DNA of 31,010 nucleotides from a virus. The position numbers and the translations under genes are program-made. The DNA is taken from IMG/VR virus record IMGVR_UViG_3300049732_000210, positions 1 to 31,010 of that record; one strand, 5' to 3'. The notes beneath the pieces were generated by a model, which worked only from the letters and a program-made list of their open reading frames with translations, was not told the origin of the DNA and searched no databases. This document shows, piece after piece, positions 7,900-16,764 of the stretch (position 1 is the stretch's first letter; each line of letters begins with the position of its first letter).

Positions 7900-10800
7900 G
7901 TCAAGATCGGAAACTATAACCCGTTTGCCCCCGACATCCTCGGCGAGGAGTGGGTGCCGATCCGCGACGAGTTGACCACCTTCTCCCCGCAGGTCAACAC
8001 CCCGGAGTACGGGCACGGGTTCACCCTGCTCACCGCCCGCACCCTGCAAGAGGCCCGGGTCTATGTCAGTGAGATCCCGGCGAACTTGCAGTCCGCTTCG
8101 GTGATGGCGGCGATCTATCCGCGGGGGTTGGAGCAGGCGTCCGGCCCGATCCGCCGGGTCGTGATCCCGGTGGACGCGGTGACGGTCACCGGGGCGACGT
8201 TGAACGCGTCCGGGTTGGCGACCGGCCCGGCGGTCCTGCTGTCCCCCGCGTTCGGCGGGTACTACTCGTTTGACTCCGACCACGTCAACGACATGGTGTT
8301 CCTGAACTTCAACGCCCAGGAATACACCGTCCTGACCGGTAAGCGGATCCTCGCGGTCAACCTGCTGTACGCGGCGCAACGCACCACCCCCGACCCGATC
8401 TCCCCGGTGGCGGTGGCCGCCCCGCAGATCGGGTTGCTTGACAGCACCAACCAGACCGGTGACGTGGTGTTCTCCGACGGGGAGGAGCTACCCACCACCG
8501 ACTCCGCCCTCGGGTTGACCACCATCGCGCAACTACCCGCCGCCCGGTTGCGGTTCGGGATCAGCAACCCGTTCGCGTACAGCAGGCTGGGTTGGACGTT
8601 CCCCACCGACATCGGCCGGTTCGACTCATCGTCGGTGAGCAAGCTGTACGCCACGTTCAAGATGGGCACCGCGTTCGGCAGTCCCGCCAACCTGACCCTG
8701 TACCTGTGGTACGCCGCCCTTGAGGTGATCTTCTGTGAGGAGCAGCGGGTCGCGTTGGGGTTCGGCTTGAATGACGCGGCGCAGATGTTCTCCGGTGAAC
8801 CCACCTACGGCGCCGGTGTGATCACGTTGCGGTCGGTGCCCGCCGGCGCGGTGTTTCCCACCCTGCAACCCGGTGACTACTCGCTGCTGATCTCCGGGGT
8901 GGACAGTGGCAACCGGTTGGCCAGCGGCACCACCGGGTTGCAGTTGAACGCGGAACGGGAGCTGTACCAGATCCCCACCCACCCCGGGATGCAACTCAAC
9001 GTGCCGTTCCCACCGGAGAACTACGTCGACAGTGAGTTTGAGCTGGTCGAAACCCGGGTCCTGCCGCAGATCAGTTTGCACGCCTCCGGCGGCACCCTGA
9101 CCGAACCCCATGTGTACGGGCGGCAAGGCAAGGCCCCCGTCTACGGGGCGATCACCGCCACCCAGGACATCTTCGACGACATCACCGCCACCATCACCTT
9201 CCCCTACCCGCAGGTGCGTTTCTACGCCCGCAAGTTCGACACCACCACCGTCCCGTTGAAGCTGGACTCCACCAACGTCACCGGCAGCGGGATCGCGGTG
9301 CAGATCACCCCCGCTGAACACGACCAGCTGCCGGAGATCATCGACGGGTGGAAGGAATGCACCCTGCGGTTCCCCACCGCCCCGAACATGGGGGCCGTGA
9401 CCGGGTTCCCCGCGTGGCGGTTCTCCTCCGTCGGGGAGAAGGCCGGCTCCCAGTGGCAGGTGCTCTCCGCCTGCGCCCCCGCCGTGTCCGGGGTCCCCGG
9501 GTCGCTGCTCACCCAGGCCACCCCGGTGCACCGGTTAGGCACCGGCACCTACCAGCCCAACTCGGGGGACACGGTTGAGCTGACGTGGATGAGCCCGTAC
9601 GCCACCGGTGCGGTGGTTGATCCGGACTGCGACGCGGTGCTGATCTTCAGCCAGGACCCGGCCACCGTCACCGGGGTTTCGATCAGTCAGGCCACCCAAA
9701 CCGTGACCGGGGTGGGGTTGGACTGTGGTGGCGCCACCCCGTGTTGCATGGTCACCGGCATCGGGTACAACCGGATCACCTGGGGTTTGCCGGTCAACAC
9801 CGGCATCGCTGATGACGACTTCGCCCGCACCGTCGCCGCTGGCGGGTGGGGCACCGCGTCGGATGGGAAGGCGTGGACCACCAGCGGCACCGCCGGGGAC
9901 TTCTCAGTCGACGGTGATGAGGGGCTGATCGACCTGTCCGCGACCGGGTCGAACCGGTTGGCGTGGGTGGATGTGGGCGGCCCGTGGCAGGACGTCACCG
10001 TCGCTGTGCGCATCGACGAGCTCGCCGAATCGGGCACCCTGAAAGCTGGGGTGGTTGCCCGGCTCACCGACGCCAACAACTACTGGCGGGCCACCATCTC
10101 CTACGACTCCGCCGGGGCTACCCAACTGACCCTCACCCAGGTTTCCGGGGGGGTGGAGACGGACATCCAAACCGTCAACTTGTTCTCCCTGGGTGACGCG
10201 CTGACCACTCCACGGATGATCCGGTTGCAGGTTGACGGGATCTACATCCGGTGCAAGGCGTGGGACTCCGACCAGATCGAACCGTGGTGGCAGATCGTCA
10301 CCAGCAGCAGCGGGGTGACCACCGGCAATAACGCCGGGGTGTACGCCCGCGACGACACCGGGGCGGCGACCAGCAACTGGTACTTCACCCAGTTCACCGT
10401 GCGCCCCCCCGCGTACTCGTTTGACACGTTCGAGTTGCAACGCTTCGACTCTCAGGTCGGCACCTTCGAAACGATCATGCTGGCTTCGTCGATCGCGGTG
10501 ACCGGGTTCAACGACTACGAGGCCCGGGTGGGGATCGACTCGGTGTACCGGATCCGCCGCCGCAACGTGTACCAGTTCGCCGGGCAGTGGTCGGTGCAGG
10601 TCACCGGCGCCCCCACCGCCCCGGGGGTCAGCGGCAACGGGACCTGCGACATGACCGGTGCGCTGATCTTCACCAGCAACGCGGACCAGAGCGGGCAGCG
10701 TAACTGCGCGTACATGCCGAACTGGGACTTCGGCACCCCCGTCGAAACGTTCAACCTGCCCGAGGGTGGGGCGGTCGCCTACCAGGAGCTTTACGACCGG

Positions 10801-11088
10801 GACGGGCGGGTGGCGTTTCACGGCACCGAGCGCGGGTTGGAGGCGTTCACCCGGCAGATCCTGGTGCAGGCAGCGTCGGTGTCCCCCACCGTCCTGGCCA
10901 ACGTGCGCACCCTGCGTGACCTGGCTTGGGATGACCTGCCGTATGTGTGTGTGCGGGATGAGGAAGGCAACCGGTGGTTCGCCAACGTGCGGGTCAACAA
11001 CGCGTCGGCGATGAACGACCGGGAGGCGATCCTGGCTGATGTGAGTGTGGTGGAAACCACCCGAACCCCCGCCACGGTCGACCCGTGA
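7900..11088 (+). CDS. Large minor tail protein with jelly-roll (LamG/ConA-like) domain
   Basis: This minor tail protein is about 1062 residues. Its start is uncertain. A GGGAGG site sits right after the tape measure stop (7891-7896), but no ATG, GTG or TTG follows in this frame until GTG 7954. I placed the start at GTC 7900 because the peptide VKIGNYNPFAPDILG looks like a natural N-terminus; ATC 7906 is the alternative. Residues about 638-838 (DDDFARTVAAGGWG to the RPP after FTQFTV) look like a concanavalin/LamG-type sandwich, often sugar-binding in tails. A fibronectin-III-like segment follows. The C-terminal 200 residues resemble other phage tail proteins. It probably sits at the distal tail and helps contact the host. 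Confidence 0.75.
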   Translation, partial: VKIGNYNPFAPDILGEEWVPIRDELTTFSPQVNTPEYGHGFTLLTARTLQEARVYVSEIPANLQSASVMAAIYPRGLEQASGPIRRVVIPVDAVTVTGATLNASGLATGPAVLLSPAFGGYYSFDSDHVNDMVFLNFNAQEYTVLTGKRILAVNLLYAAQRTTPDPISPVAVAAPQIGLLDSTNQTGDVVFSDGEELPTTDSALGLTTIAQLPAARLRFGISNPFAYSRLGWTFPTDIGRFDSSSVSKLYATFKMGTAFGSPANLTLYLWYAALEVIFCEEQRVALGFGLNDAAQMFSGEPTYGAGVITLRSVPAGAVFPTLQPGDYSLLISGVDSGNRLASGTTGLQLNAERELYQIPTHPGMQLNVPFPPENYVDSEFELVETRVLPQISLHASGGTLTEPHVYGRQGKAPVYGAITATQDIFDDITATITFPYPQVRFYARKFDTTTVPLKLDSTNVTGSGIAVQITPAEHDQLPEIIDGWKECTLRFPTAPNMGAVTGFPAWRFSSVGEKAGSQWQVLSACAPAVSGVPGSLLTQATPVHRLGTGTYQPNSGDTVELTWMSPYATGAVVDPDCDAVLIFSQDPATVTGVSISQATQTVTGVGLDCGGATPCCMVTGIGYNRITWGLPVNTGIADDDFARTVAAGGWGTASDGKAWTTSGTAGDFSVDGDEGLIDLSATGSNRLAWVDVGGPWQDVTVAVRIDELAESGTLKAGVVARLTDANNYWRATISYDSAGATQLTLTQVSGGVETDIQTVNLFSLGDALTTPRMIRLQVDGIYIRCKAWDSDQIEPWWQIVTSSSGVTTGNNAGVYARDDTGAATSNWYFTQFTVRPPAYSFDTFELQRFDSQVGTFETIMLASSIAVTGFNDYEARVGIDSVYRIRRRNVYQFAGQWSVQVTGAPTAPGVSGNGTCDMTGALIFTSNADQSGQRNCAYMPNWDFGTPVETFNLPEGGAVAYQELYDRDGRVAFHGTERGLEAFTRQILVQAASVSPTVLANVRTLRDLAWDDLPYVCVRDEEGNRWFANVRVNNASAMNDREAILADVSVVETTRTPATVDP

Positions 11089-12260
11089 CCACCAACCTGG
11101 CTGACCCGCAACCCGCCGCCCCCCCGGTGATCGGTGACACGTCCACGATCACCAGCCGGTCCCGGGTGGTCAGCGCCAGCACCTGGCCCGGCACCCGGGC
11201 ATTGACCTCCTCCCCCCTGGCGACCCGGGCTGAGTTGAACCTTGACGAGCAGCTCGGCCAACGCCAAGCCAGCTGGAGTTTCCAACTCGTCAACGGGGTC
11301 ACCGGTCAGGTACTCGGCCAACTGCACCCGGTGATCCAACCCGCCACGATCAGCCACGACACCATGCGGGTGATCAAACGGGACCTGCGGATCGGGCTGA
11401 CCGCGGCGGATGTGGCGGCGATCAACCCGATTACCGACCGGGTCCTGCCGTACATGCACGTCGCCGGCTACGCCTACCCGCTGGGCCGCTACCTGTTCAA
11501 CGACCCCACCGAACTGGTCAGCACCGGCGGCACCCAGGGCATGTACTCGTTGCTCGACGAAATGTTCATCATCGACCAGCAGATGGAAACCGGGTTCGCC
11601 TCCAGCAGCACCGTCGATCTGGCGGTGCGGGCGTTGCTGGACGGGTTGCCGCTGCAACTGGTGCTGATCGAAGCCACCCAGTACGCCGCGGTCGGGGGGT
11701 GGGCGGCCGGCACCACCCGCGGTCAGGTCCTCGCCGCCCTGGCCATCCAGGGTGACTACGAAACCCCGTGGATGGATAACAACGGGGACTTCCGAATGGT
11801 CCAAACCGTCGACCCGGACAAAGTTCCCGCGGCCTTGGATTTGGACACCGGTCGGCGGGTGCTGCGCTCGAGCATCAGCCAAACCAACGACCTGCTCAAC
11901 GCCCCCAACCGGTTCGTGATCATCGGCAATTCGGGGACGTCGGTGGACACCCCCATCGTCGGTGTTTACGACGTGCCCACCAACGCCCCCCACTCGATCG
12001 CCAACCGCGGGTTCGTCATCCCCAGGGTGGAGAATCTGCAGGTCGCCAACTCGGTGCAGGCCACCGCCATCGCCCGAGGGTGGGGGATCCGCCAAACCGT
12101 GTTCGAACGGGCCGACCTGGACACTGTGCCCGACCCCCGCCACGACGCCTACCAGGTGATCCACTGGTCGGGGCGCAACTGGTTGGAGCTGGCCTGGTCA
12201 ATGACCTGCGCCGAGGGTGCCACGATGCGGCACTCGCTGCGACGGGCGCTGGTCGCATGA
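11085..12260 (+). CDS. Minor tail protein (hub / Gp37-like)
   Basis: This 391-residue protein starts at a GTG overlapping the previous stop (GTGA). The layout resembles the siphovirus ReqiPepy6 Gp37-like family of tail-hub or tail-associated proteins. An N-terminal beta domain contains AELNLDEQLGQRQASWSFQL, then DTMRVIKRDLRIG, a conserved-looking turn PYMHVAGYAYPLGRYLF, and a helical region. Then come GDYETPWMDNNGDFRMV and SISQTNDLLNAPNRFVIIG, patterns seen in hub proteins. Its gene position, right after the largest minor tail protein, fits a baseplate or tail-tip component. No catalytic motif is visible. Confidence 0.65.
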   Translation: MTTNLADPQPAAPPVIGDTSTITSRSRVVSASTWPGTRALTSSPLATRAELNLDEQLGQRQASWSFQLVNGVTGQVLGQLHPVIQPATISHDTMRVIKRDLRIGLTAADVAAINPITDRVLPYMHVAGYAYPLGRYLFNDPTELVSTGGTQGMYSLLDEMFIIDQQMETGFASSSTVDLAVRALLDGLPLQLVLIEATQYAAVGGWAAGTTRGQVLAALAIQGDYETPWMDNNGDFRMVQTVDPDKVPAALDLDTGRRVLRSSISQTNDLLNAPNRFVIIGNSGTSVDTPIVGVYDVPTNAPHSIANRGFVIPRVENLQVANSVQATAIARGWGIRQTVFERADLDTVPDPRHDAYQVIHWSGRNWLELAWSMTCAEGATMRHSLRRALVA

Positions 12261-12988
12261 GTCAACCGCAGCAAACCGTCGAACCCACCGTCACCTCGGT
12301 GGCCGCCGCCGCCGCCCCGTTGGGGTTGGCGTGGCAGATGCGGGTCGGGACCGTGTTCGACGGGCTTGACCCGGCCGCGGTCAAAATCCAGTTGGACGGG
12401 GACCAGACCGGGATCACCGTCAACGCCACCTCCATGGTCGGGCAGTTGATCGGCGGTGAGCGGGTCTACGTCATCGAAGTCCCCCCGGCCGGCCAATACG
12501 TTGTCGGCAGGATGTTCGGCAACGAGCGGTGGCTGGACGCGGCGGTGGTCGACACCACCGGCACCCTGGCCACCACCAGCGCCGGCACCGAGCTGAACGT
12601 GTCCTACTTCGCCCTGACCGTCCCCGGCTGGCAGTCGGGAAAGGTTTACATGTGCGAGGCGCAGCTGAGCTTGAGTTTCAGCGTCGTCACCGACACGTTC
12701 GCGGTGCGGATCCGCCGCGACACCGCGCTGACCGGGGACCTGCTTGCGGAGGCGTTCATCAGCGACGCCGGCCTGTCCACCCCCAAACTGGAATGGCCGC
12801 TACGCCCAACCGCCACCGAACGCAACGTGAGACTGTTCCTGTCGGTGATCCGTGCCGCCGGGACCGGGACCTGCGCGGTGCTCGGCCCGAACCTGTCCGG
12901 TGGGGCGGTGGTGGCCCGGGTCTGGTCGGGGATCCGCACCGCCGACGCGTTGACAACCCGCCCCGGCGGGATTTGGCGGGTCACCTAA
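12257..12988 (+). CDS. Minor tail protein with N-terminal OB-like domain
   Basis: The ATG at 12257 overlaps the previous stop (ATGA), giving 243 residues; an in-frame ATG at 12080 is inside the preceding gene and was not used. The N-terminal 85 residues form a short beta domain (VKIQLDGDQTGITVNATSM, then GGERVYVIEVPPAGQYVVG). This resembles the small OB-like domain many phage tail proteins carry. After a linker the C-terminal half is another beta-rich module with RIRRDTALTGDLLAE. It ends the rightward tail block. Its stop overlaps by four bases the stop of the convergent SGNH hydrolase gene. Confidence 0.6.
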   Translation: MSQPQQTVEPTVTSVAAAAAPLGLAWQMRVGTVFDGLDPAAVKIQLDGDQTGITVNATSMVGQLIGGERVYVIEVPPAGQYVVGRMFGNERWLDAAVVDTTGTLATTSAGTELNVSYFALTVPGWQSGKVYMCEAQLSLSFSVVTDTFAVRIRRDTALTGDLLAEAFISDAGLSTPKLEWPLRPTATERNVRLFLSVIRAAGTGTCAVLGPNLSGGAVVARVWSGIRTADALTTRPGGIWRVT

Positions 12989-13776
12989 CAGGTCGGTTTC
13001 GGCGCCACCAGGCTCGGGGTCACCGCGGGCAGCACCGGCATGGGCGGTGATGGTTGAGGGCGGCGCAGCAGGGCCGGCAGGAACGCCCTAGCCAGCACAT
13101 CCGACCCGGCGGTGGTGGGATGCACCCCGTCGTAGGTCATGCTCACCGGGTCGAACACAGTCGCGGTGTCGACCAGCCTCACCCCCAACGCGGTGTGGTT
13201 GGTCACCAGCCACGCGTTGTACGCGTCGATCCCCGCCTGATCCACAACACCGTTGGTGGGCAGCACCGTTCCCACCACGATGACCAGGTTCGGATTCGCG
13301 CCGCGGGCGTTGGCCACGAGCTCGGTGAAGTCCGCCGCGATCGTCGCCAACGGGTGCGCGTGATTGACGTCGTTGACCCCGAGCAGCACCAGCATCACAC
13401 CCGGCTGCGCGCTAGTCACCTCCGCGGCGATGGTGAGCTTCGCGGTGGAGACGAACCCGGCCAGCGGGTCGACGCTGCCCCAGATCGCGTCATGATCCGG
13501 GTCGCAGCCCAGCTCACTGCCGTACTCCCCGCCGAGGTGCAGATCGGTGCGGGGTCCGACCATGTCCACCCGCATCACCGTGATGGCTTTGCGCCAGAGT
13601 TGGCAACGCCACGGGTCATCCCCGGTCTTGCCCTGGCTGATCGAATCCCCCACCACCATCACCCGCACCGCGGCGGGCAACGCGGCGGCGGTCACCGGGG
13701 TGGGTGCGGTGAGAACCGCGATGAGCAGGGCGGCGAAAAAATACCTGACCCAACGTGGGATAGTCATGGTGTCCAT
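12985..13776 (-). CDS. Secreted SGNH/GDSL-family hydrolase (probable esterase)
   Basis: The product is a 263-residue minus-strand hydrolase. The N-terminus is a signal peptide: Arg8 and Arg11, then a hydrophobic core at residues 12-24 and an Ala-rich cleavage region near 30-36. Family motifs are the nucleophile block VVGDSISQG (Ser45), the Asn block LLGVNDV (Asn135) and the terminal DGVHP (Asp216, His219). Gly85 or a nearby residue could serve as the oxyanion glycine. The C-terminus is proline-rich (PQPSPPMPVLPAV). SGNH enzymes cleave acyl esters on sugars, lipids or cell-wall polymers. The target here is unknown; deacylation of host surface glycan or of the glycans made by the adjacent cassette are both plausible. 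A GGAG lies four bases before the start. It is the only antisense gene in the late region. Confidence 0.85.
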   Translation of the reverse strand: MDTMTIPRWVRYFFAALLIAVLTAPTPVTAAALPAAVRVMVVGDSISQGKTGDDPWRCQLWRKAITVMRVDMVGPRTDLHLGGEYGSELGCDPDHDAIWGSVDPLAGFVSTAKLTIAAEVTSAQPGVMLVLLGVNDVNHAHPLATIAADFTELVANARGANPNLVIVVGTVLPTNGVVDQAGIDAYNAWLVTNHTALGVRLVDTATVFDPVSMTYDGVHPTTAGSDVLARAFLPALLRRPQPSPPMPVLPAVTPSLVAPKPTC

Positions 13777-13802
13777 GATGCTCCGCGGTTAGGCTGATCG
13801 CC

Positions 13803-14495
13803 ATGCCGGGCCAACACCCACCAGCGTTCGCGATCATCCTCACCCACAACCGCCCCGAACTGCTCCACCGCTGCGTCCAAGCAGTCGCCGCCCAAGTCGA
13901 CACGGTCATCGTCGTCGACAACGCGTCGGACCCGCCGGTCGTCCATGACGAACTCCGCCCGGCCGCGCTACCGGCTGCCCTAGGTACGATCACTGTTCCC
14001 GACCAGCCGCCCAACCTGAGCAACCTGTGGAACCGGGCTTTCGATCAGGCTGCTCATCTGGCCACCAATTGGGTTGGCGCCGACCGGTGGGATCTGGTGG
14101 TGCTCTGCGACGACGCGATCGTCCCCCCCGGCTGGGTGCGGCTAGTGGTGGACGGGATGCGCCAACACGGGGGCGCGGCGGCGTGCACCCTCCCCATCGG
14201 CGACCCCATGGTGAAGACGGAGCCGGACCGGGACATCATGCACCGCATGGTCGGTTGGGCGTTCGCCCTGCGCGGCGAGGCCCGCCTACGCGCGGATGAG
14301 CGGCTGCATTTCTGGTGGTGCGACACTCACCTCGATTGGTTAGCTCGAGCCGCTGGTGGGATGGTCGTTGTCCCCGGGCCCGCGGTGCCTAATGAGCGAC
14401 CTAACGATTTCCTTGTCAACAAGCCCGGGATGGGCGAACAGGCAGGGCGGGACGGGGAGACGTTCAGCCAGATCCACGGATGGCGGCCCTGGTGA
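13803..14495 (+). CDS. GT-A type glycosyltransferase (family 2-like)
   Basis: This 230-residue enzyme would transfer a sugar from a nucleotide donor to an unknown acceptor. The N-terminus has the Rossmann-like start FAIILTHNRPELLHRCVQAV and VIVVDNASD (residues about 9-43), typical of family 2. The metal-binding position reads LCDDAIVPPGW (Asp103-Asp104). A later segment HFWWCDTHLDWLARAAGG resembles the acceptor-binding region with a catalytic Asp. It is the first of the rightward sugar cassette, 26 bases from the divergent SGNH hydrolase start. The ribosome site is weak. No signal peptide or membrane helix is present, so it acts in the cytoplasm. Confidence 0.8.
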   Translation: MPGQHPPAFAIILTHNRPELLHRCVQAVAAQVDTVIVVDNASDPPVVHDELRPAALPAALGTITVPDQPPNLSNLWNRAFDQAAHLATNWVGADRWDLVVLCDDAIVPPGWVRLVVDGMRQHGGAAACTLPIGDPMVKTEPDRDIMHRMVGWAFALRGEARLRADERLHFWWCDTHLDWLARAAGGMVVVPGPAVPNERPNDFLVNKPGMGEQAGRDGETFSQIHGWRPW

Positions 14496-15490
14496 CCCGG
14501 CGGATCTTCGCGATCGCCACCGACACGGCCGGCTGCTACCTGTACCGGCTGTACTGGCCACTGACCAACCTCAATCCGGACGAGTTCCAGCTGCACTGGG
14601 GTGGACCGGCAGTTGATCGGCAGGCCGGTGACGTGGTGATCGGGCAGCGCCTCGCCGGGGACAACGCTGCGTGGACCCACCTCTGCGGCGACCCGACCAT
14701 CCTCGCCGTGTACGAGATCGACGACGACATCGTCGACGTGGACCCGGACAACACCGTCCCGTATCAGATCTTCCAACCTCACCGGGACGGGACGATCCGC
14801 AATATCGCCGCGGCGGATGTGGTGACCTGCTCCACCCCCAACCTGGCTGAGAAGATCGCCGCTCGGTGGAATCCGAACGTGGTGGTGCTCCCGAACTGCC
14901 TGCCCCGGGCGTGGTTGGACCGGCCGGAGCAGCGGCGCGGGGATGGGCTGCTTACCGTCGGTTGGGCGGGCAGCATGTTCCATCACCAGGACTGGATCGG
15001 CGGCACCGGGGTACGGCTCAACCAAGCGCAGGCGTACAACCCGCGGATCCGCTTCGCCGCCATCGGAGCCGACTATTTGAGCCCGCATGTGAGCGTGGAG
15101 AAGTTCACCGGGTGGAACAGCATGGACGCCTACCTCGCCGCGTTGGATTTCGACATCGGGTTGGCGCCGCTGGTGCGCACCGAGTTCAACCAGTCCAAGT
15201 CGTGGGCGAAGCTGCTCGAGTACGGTGCTCGGGGCATTCCCGCCGTCGCCACCGCCTGGGGGCAGTATCCGCAATGGTTCGACCTGCTCCCCGGTGACCC
15301 GCCTGGGGTGCTCGTTGATGATTGGGTGGGCGGGTTCGAAGAGCCGCCAGCGGTGCCCACGGCGCTTGGGGTATTGTGCGATGATGCGACCCGGGCCACA
15401 ATGGGCGCCGCCGCGAAGGCGCGCGCCCGGATGTTCACCATCGAAGCCAACGCGCAGCGGTGGGCTGAGGTTTACCGGCGGCAACCATGA
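14492..15490 (+). CDS. GT-B type glycosyltransferase (group 1-like)
   Basis: I chose the GTG at 14492, which overlaps the previous stop (GTGA) as do most joints in this cassette. An in-frame ATG at 14480 would add four residues. The product is 332 residues. The N-terminal half has AGCYLYRLYWP, then a donor-domain core YEIDDDIVDVDPDN and the switch STPNLAEKIA. The C-terminal domain holds VGWAGSMFHHQDW and the donor-binding region around NQSKSWAKLLEYGARGIP, matching group 1 glycosyltransferases. Residue-level similarity to the glycosyltransferase at 19653-20708 indicates the two are paralogues. The acceptor is unknown. Confidence 0.75.
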   Translation: MTRRIFAIATDTAGCYLYRLYWPLTNLNPDEFQLHWGGPAVDRQAGDVVIGQRLAGDNAAWTHLCGDPTILAVYEIDDDIVDVDPDNTVPYQIFQPHRDGTIRNIAAADVVTCSTPNLAEKIAARWNPNVVVLPNCLPRAWLDRPEQRRGDGLLTVGWAGSMFHHQDWIGGTGVRLNQAQAYNPRIRFAAIGADYLSPHVSVEKFTGWNSMDAYLAALDFDIGLAPLVRTEFNQSKSWAKLLEYGARGIPAVATAWGQYPQWFDLLPGDPPGVLVDDWVGGFEEPPAVPTALGVLCDDATRATMGAAAKARARMFTIEANAQRWAEVYRRQP

Positions 15491-16764
15491 AACGTGATTT
15501 CTGCGGGTCTTGTGGCGCCACCCTGCACAAGGTTCTCGACCTCGGCCTGGCGCCGTTGGCTGACGAGTTCCCCCACACACCCAACGCATCCGTCGACCGG
15601 TACCCGCTGCAACTCGCGGTCTGCCACGACACCCGCAACTGCGGCCTCGCCCAACTCACCGAGGTGGTTGACGACGAGTTGCTGTGGGGTGGGGATTACG
15701 CGTTCTACGCCGGCGCCGTGGCACCGGTGGTGGAGTACATGGCCCGCTACGCGAAGTGGTTGGACTCCAACTACGGGCTGCTGATGCGCAACAAGCTGGT
15801 GGTGGAGATCGGCTGCAATGACGGCACCCTCCTCGCCGCACTACGTGAGCTTGGCCACCTGAACAGCCTCGGCGTTGACCCGGCCGAAGGGCCAGCGCAG
15901 GCCGCTAACGACAGGGGCCTCCCCGTCCTCAACGCCAAGTTCGGGGTCGTCACCGCCGAGCAGATCATCGACGAGGACGAGCATGGCCGTAAGGCGGCGC
16001 TGATCGTGGCGAACAACGTTGCCGCCCACGTCGCCGACCTGGACGACTTCTTCACCGGCATCAAAACCCTGCTCGCCCCGTACGGGGTGGCGATCCTCGA
16101 GGTCCAGTACCTGCCCGACCTGCTGCTCGGCAACGATTTCACCCTGCTCTACCACGAGCACCGCTCCTACTTCAGCCTGATCACCCTGCGGGCGGTAGCC
16201 CGCCAGCGGGGCTTGGCGGTGCGCGACGCCTGGCTGACCACCCCCCAGGGTGGCAGTCTCCGAGTGGCTTTGACCCACCCGGAAACTCCCGGTCACCCCG
16301 CCCTGTCGGTTGGGACGATCCTGGCGCAAGAACGCGACTGGCTCACCTGGGACTCATTCCAGGGGTTGCAGGGCCGCGCCGACCGGCTGCTCAGCTCACT
16401 GCTCCAACTGGTTTTCGACGAGCACGCCGCGGGTAGACGGGTCGCCGGGTACGGGGCGTCAGCCAAAGCCACCACCCTCCTGTCGTGGACCGGGCTGGGC
16501 CGCATGTCCACCCACCCGCAACGGGGGGTGCATCCCGGCACCGCGCAGGGGTTGGCGTATGTGGTTGACACCAGCCCCTCCAAGATCGGCCGGTACATGC
16601 CGGGCACGTCCATCCCCGTGGTGGGCAGCGGCGAGTTGGACCCGGAAGTCACCCACCTGGTGATGATCTGGAACTACCTGGGGCACGTCATCCGCAAGGA
16701 AGCTGATTACCTCACCAAGGGTGGCCGGTTCATCGTCCCGTTCCCCAAACCGGTGCTGCTCTAA
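15487..16764 (+). CDS. Sugar C-methyltransferase (NDP-keto-sugar type)
   Basis: The ATG at 15487 overlaps the previous stop (ATGA) and gives 425 residues, normal for this family. Three parts are visible. The N-terminal zinc-binding domain has Cys6 and Cys9, then Cys46 and Cys52, with the LDLGLAPLADEF pattern. The SAM domain has motif I EIGCNDGTLL (107-116) and the ANNVAAHVADLDDF block. The C-terminal domain has GYGASAKATTLLS and a closing nucleotide-fold segment. The YHEHRSYFSL block is where the family has its catalytic His and Glu. This layout is that of TylC3/NovU-type enzymes, which add a carbon-linked methyl to an NDP-4-keto-6-deoxy sugar. The next gene is a GDP-mannose-dehydratase-like protein, which might supply or modify such a substrate. 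Confidence 0.88.
   Translation: MKRDFCGSCGATLHKVLDLGLAPLADEFPHTPNASVDRYPLQLAVCHDTRNCGLAQLTEVVDDELLWGGDYAFYAGAVAPVVEYMARYAKWLDSNYGLLMRNKLVVEIGCNDGTLLAALRELGHLNSLGVDPAEGPAQAANDRGLPVLNAKFGVVTAEQIIDEDEHGRKAALIVANNVAAHVADLDDFFTGIKTLLAPYGVAILEVQYLPDLLLGNDFTLLYHEHRSYFSLITLRAVARQRGLAVRDAWLTTPQGGSLRVALTHPETPGHPALSVGTILAQERDWLTWDSFQGLQGRADRLLSSLLQLVFDEHAAGRRVAGYGASAKATTLLSWTGLGRMSTHPQRGVHPGTAQGLAYVVDTSPSKIGRYMPGTSIPVVGSGELDPEVTHLVMIWNYLGHVIRKEADYLTKGGRFIVPFPKPVLL

Noticed and set aside
10818-12164. Minus-strand open frame of 448 codons opposite tail genes
   Set aside because: It is antisense to two strong tail genes with a shadow composition and no family features.
14327-15589. Minus-strand open frame of 420 codons in the sugar cassette
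   Set aside because: It is a shadow of the GT-B gene. No motif supports it.
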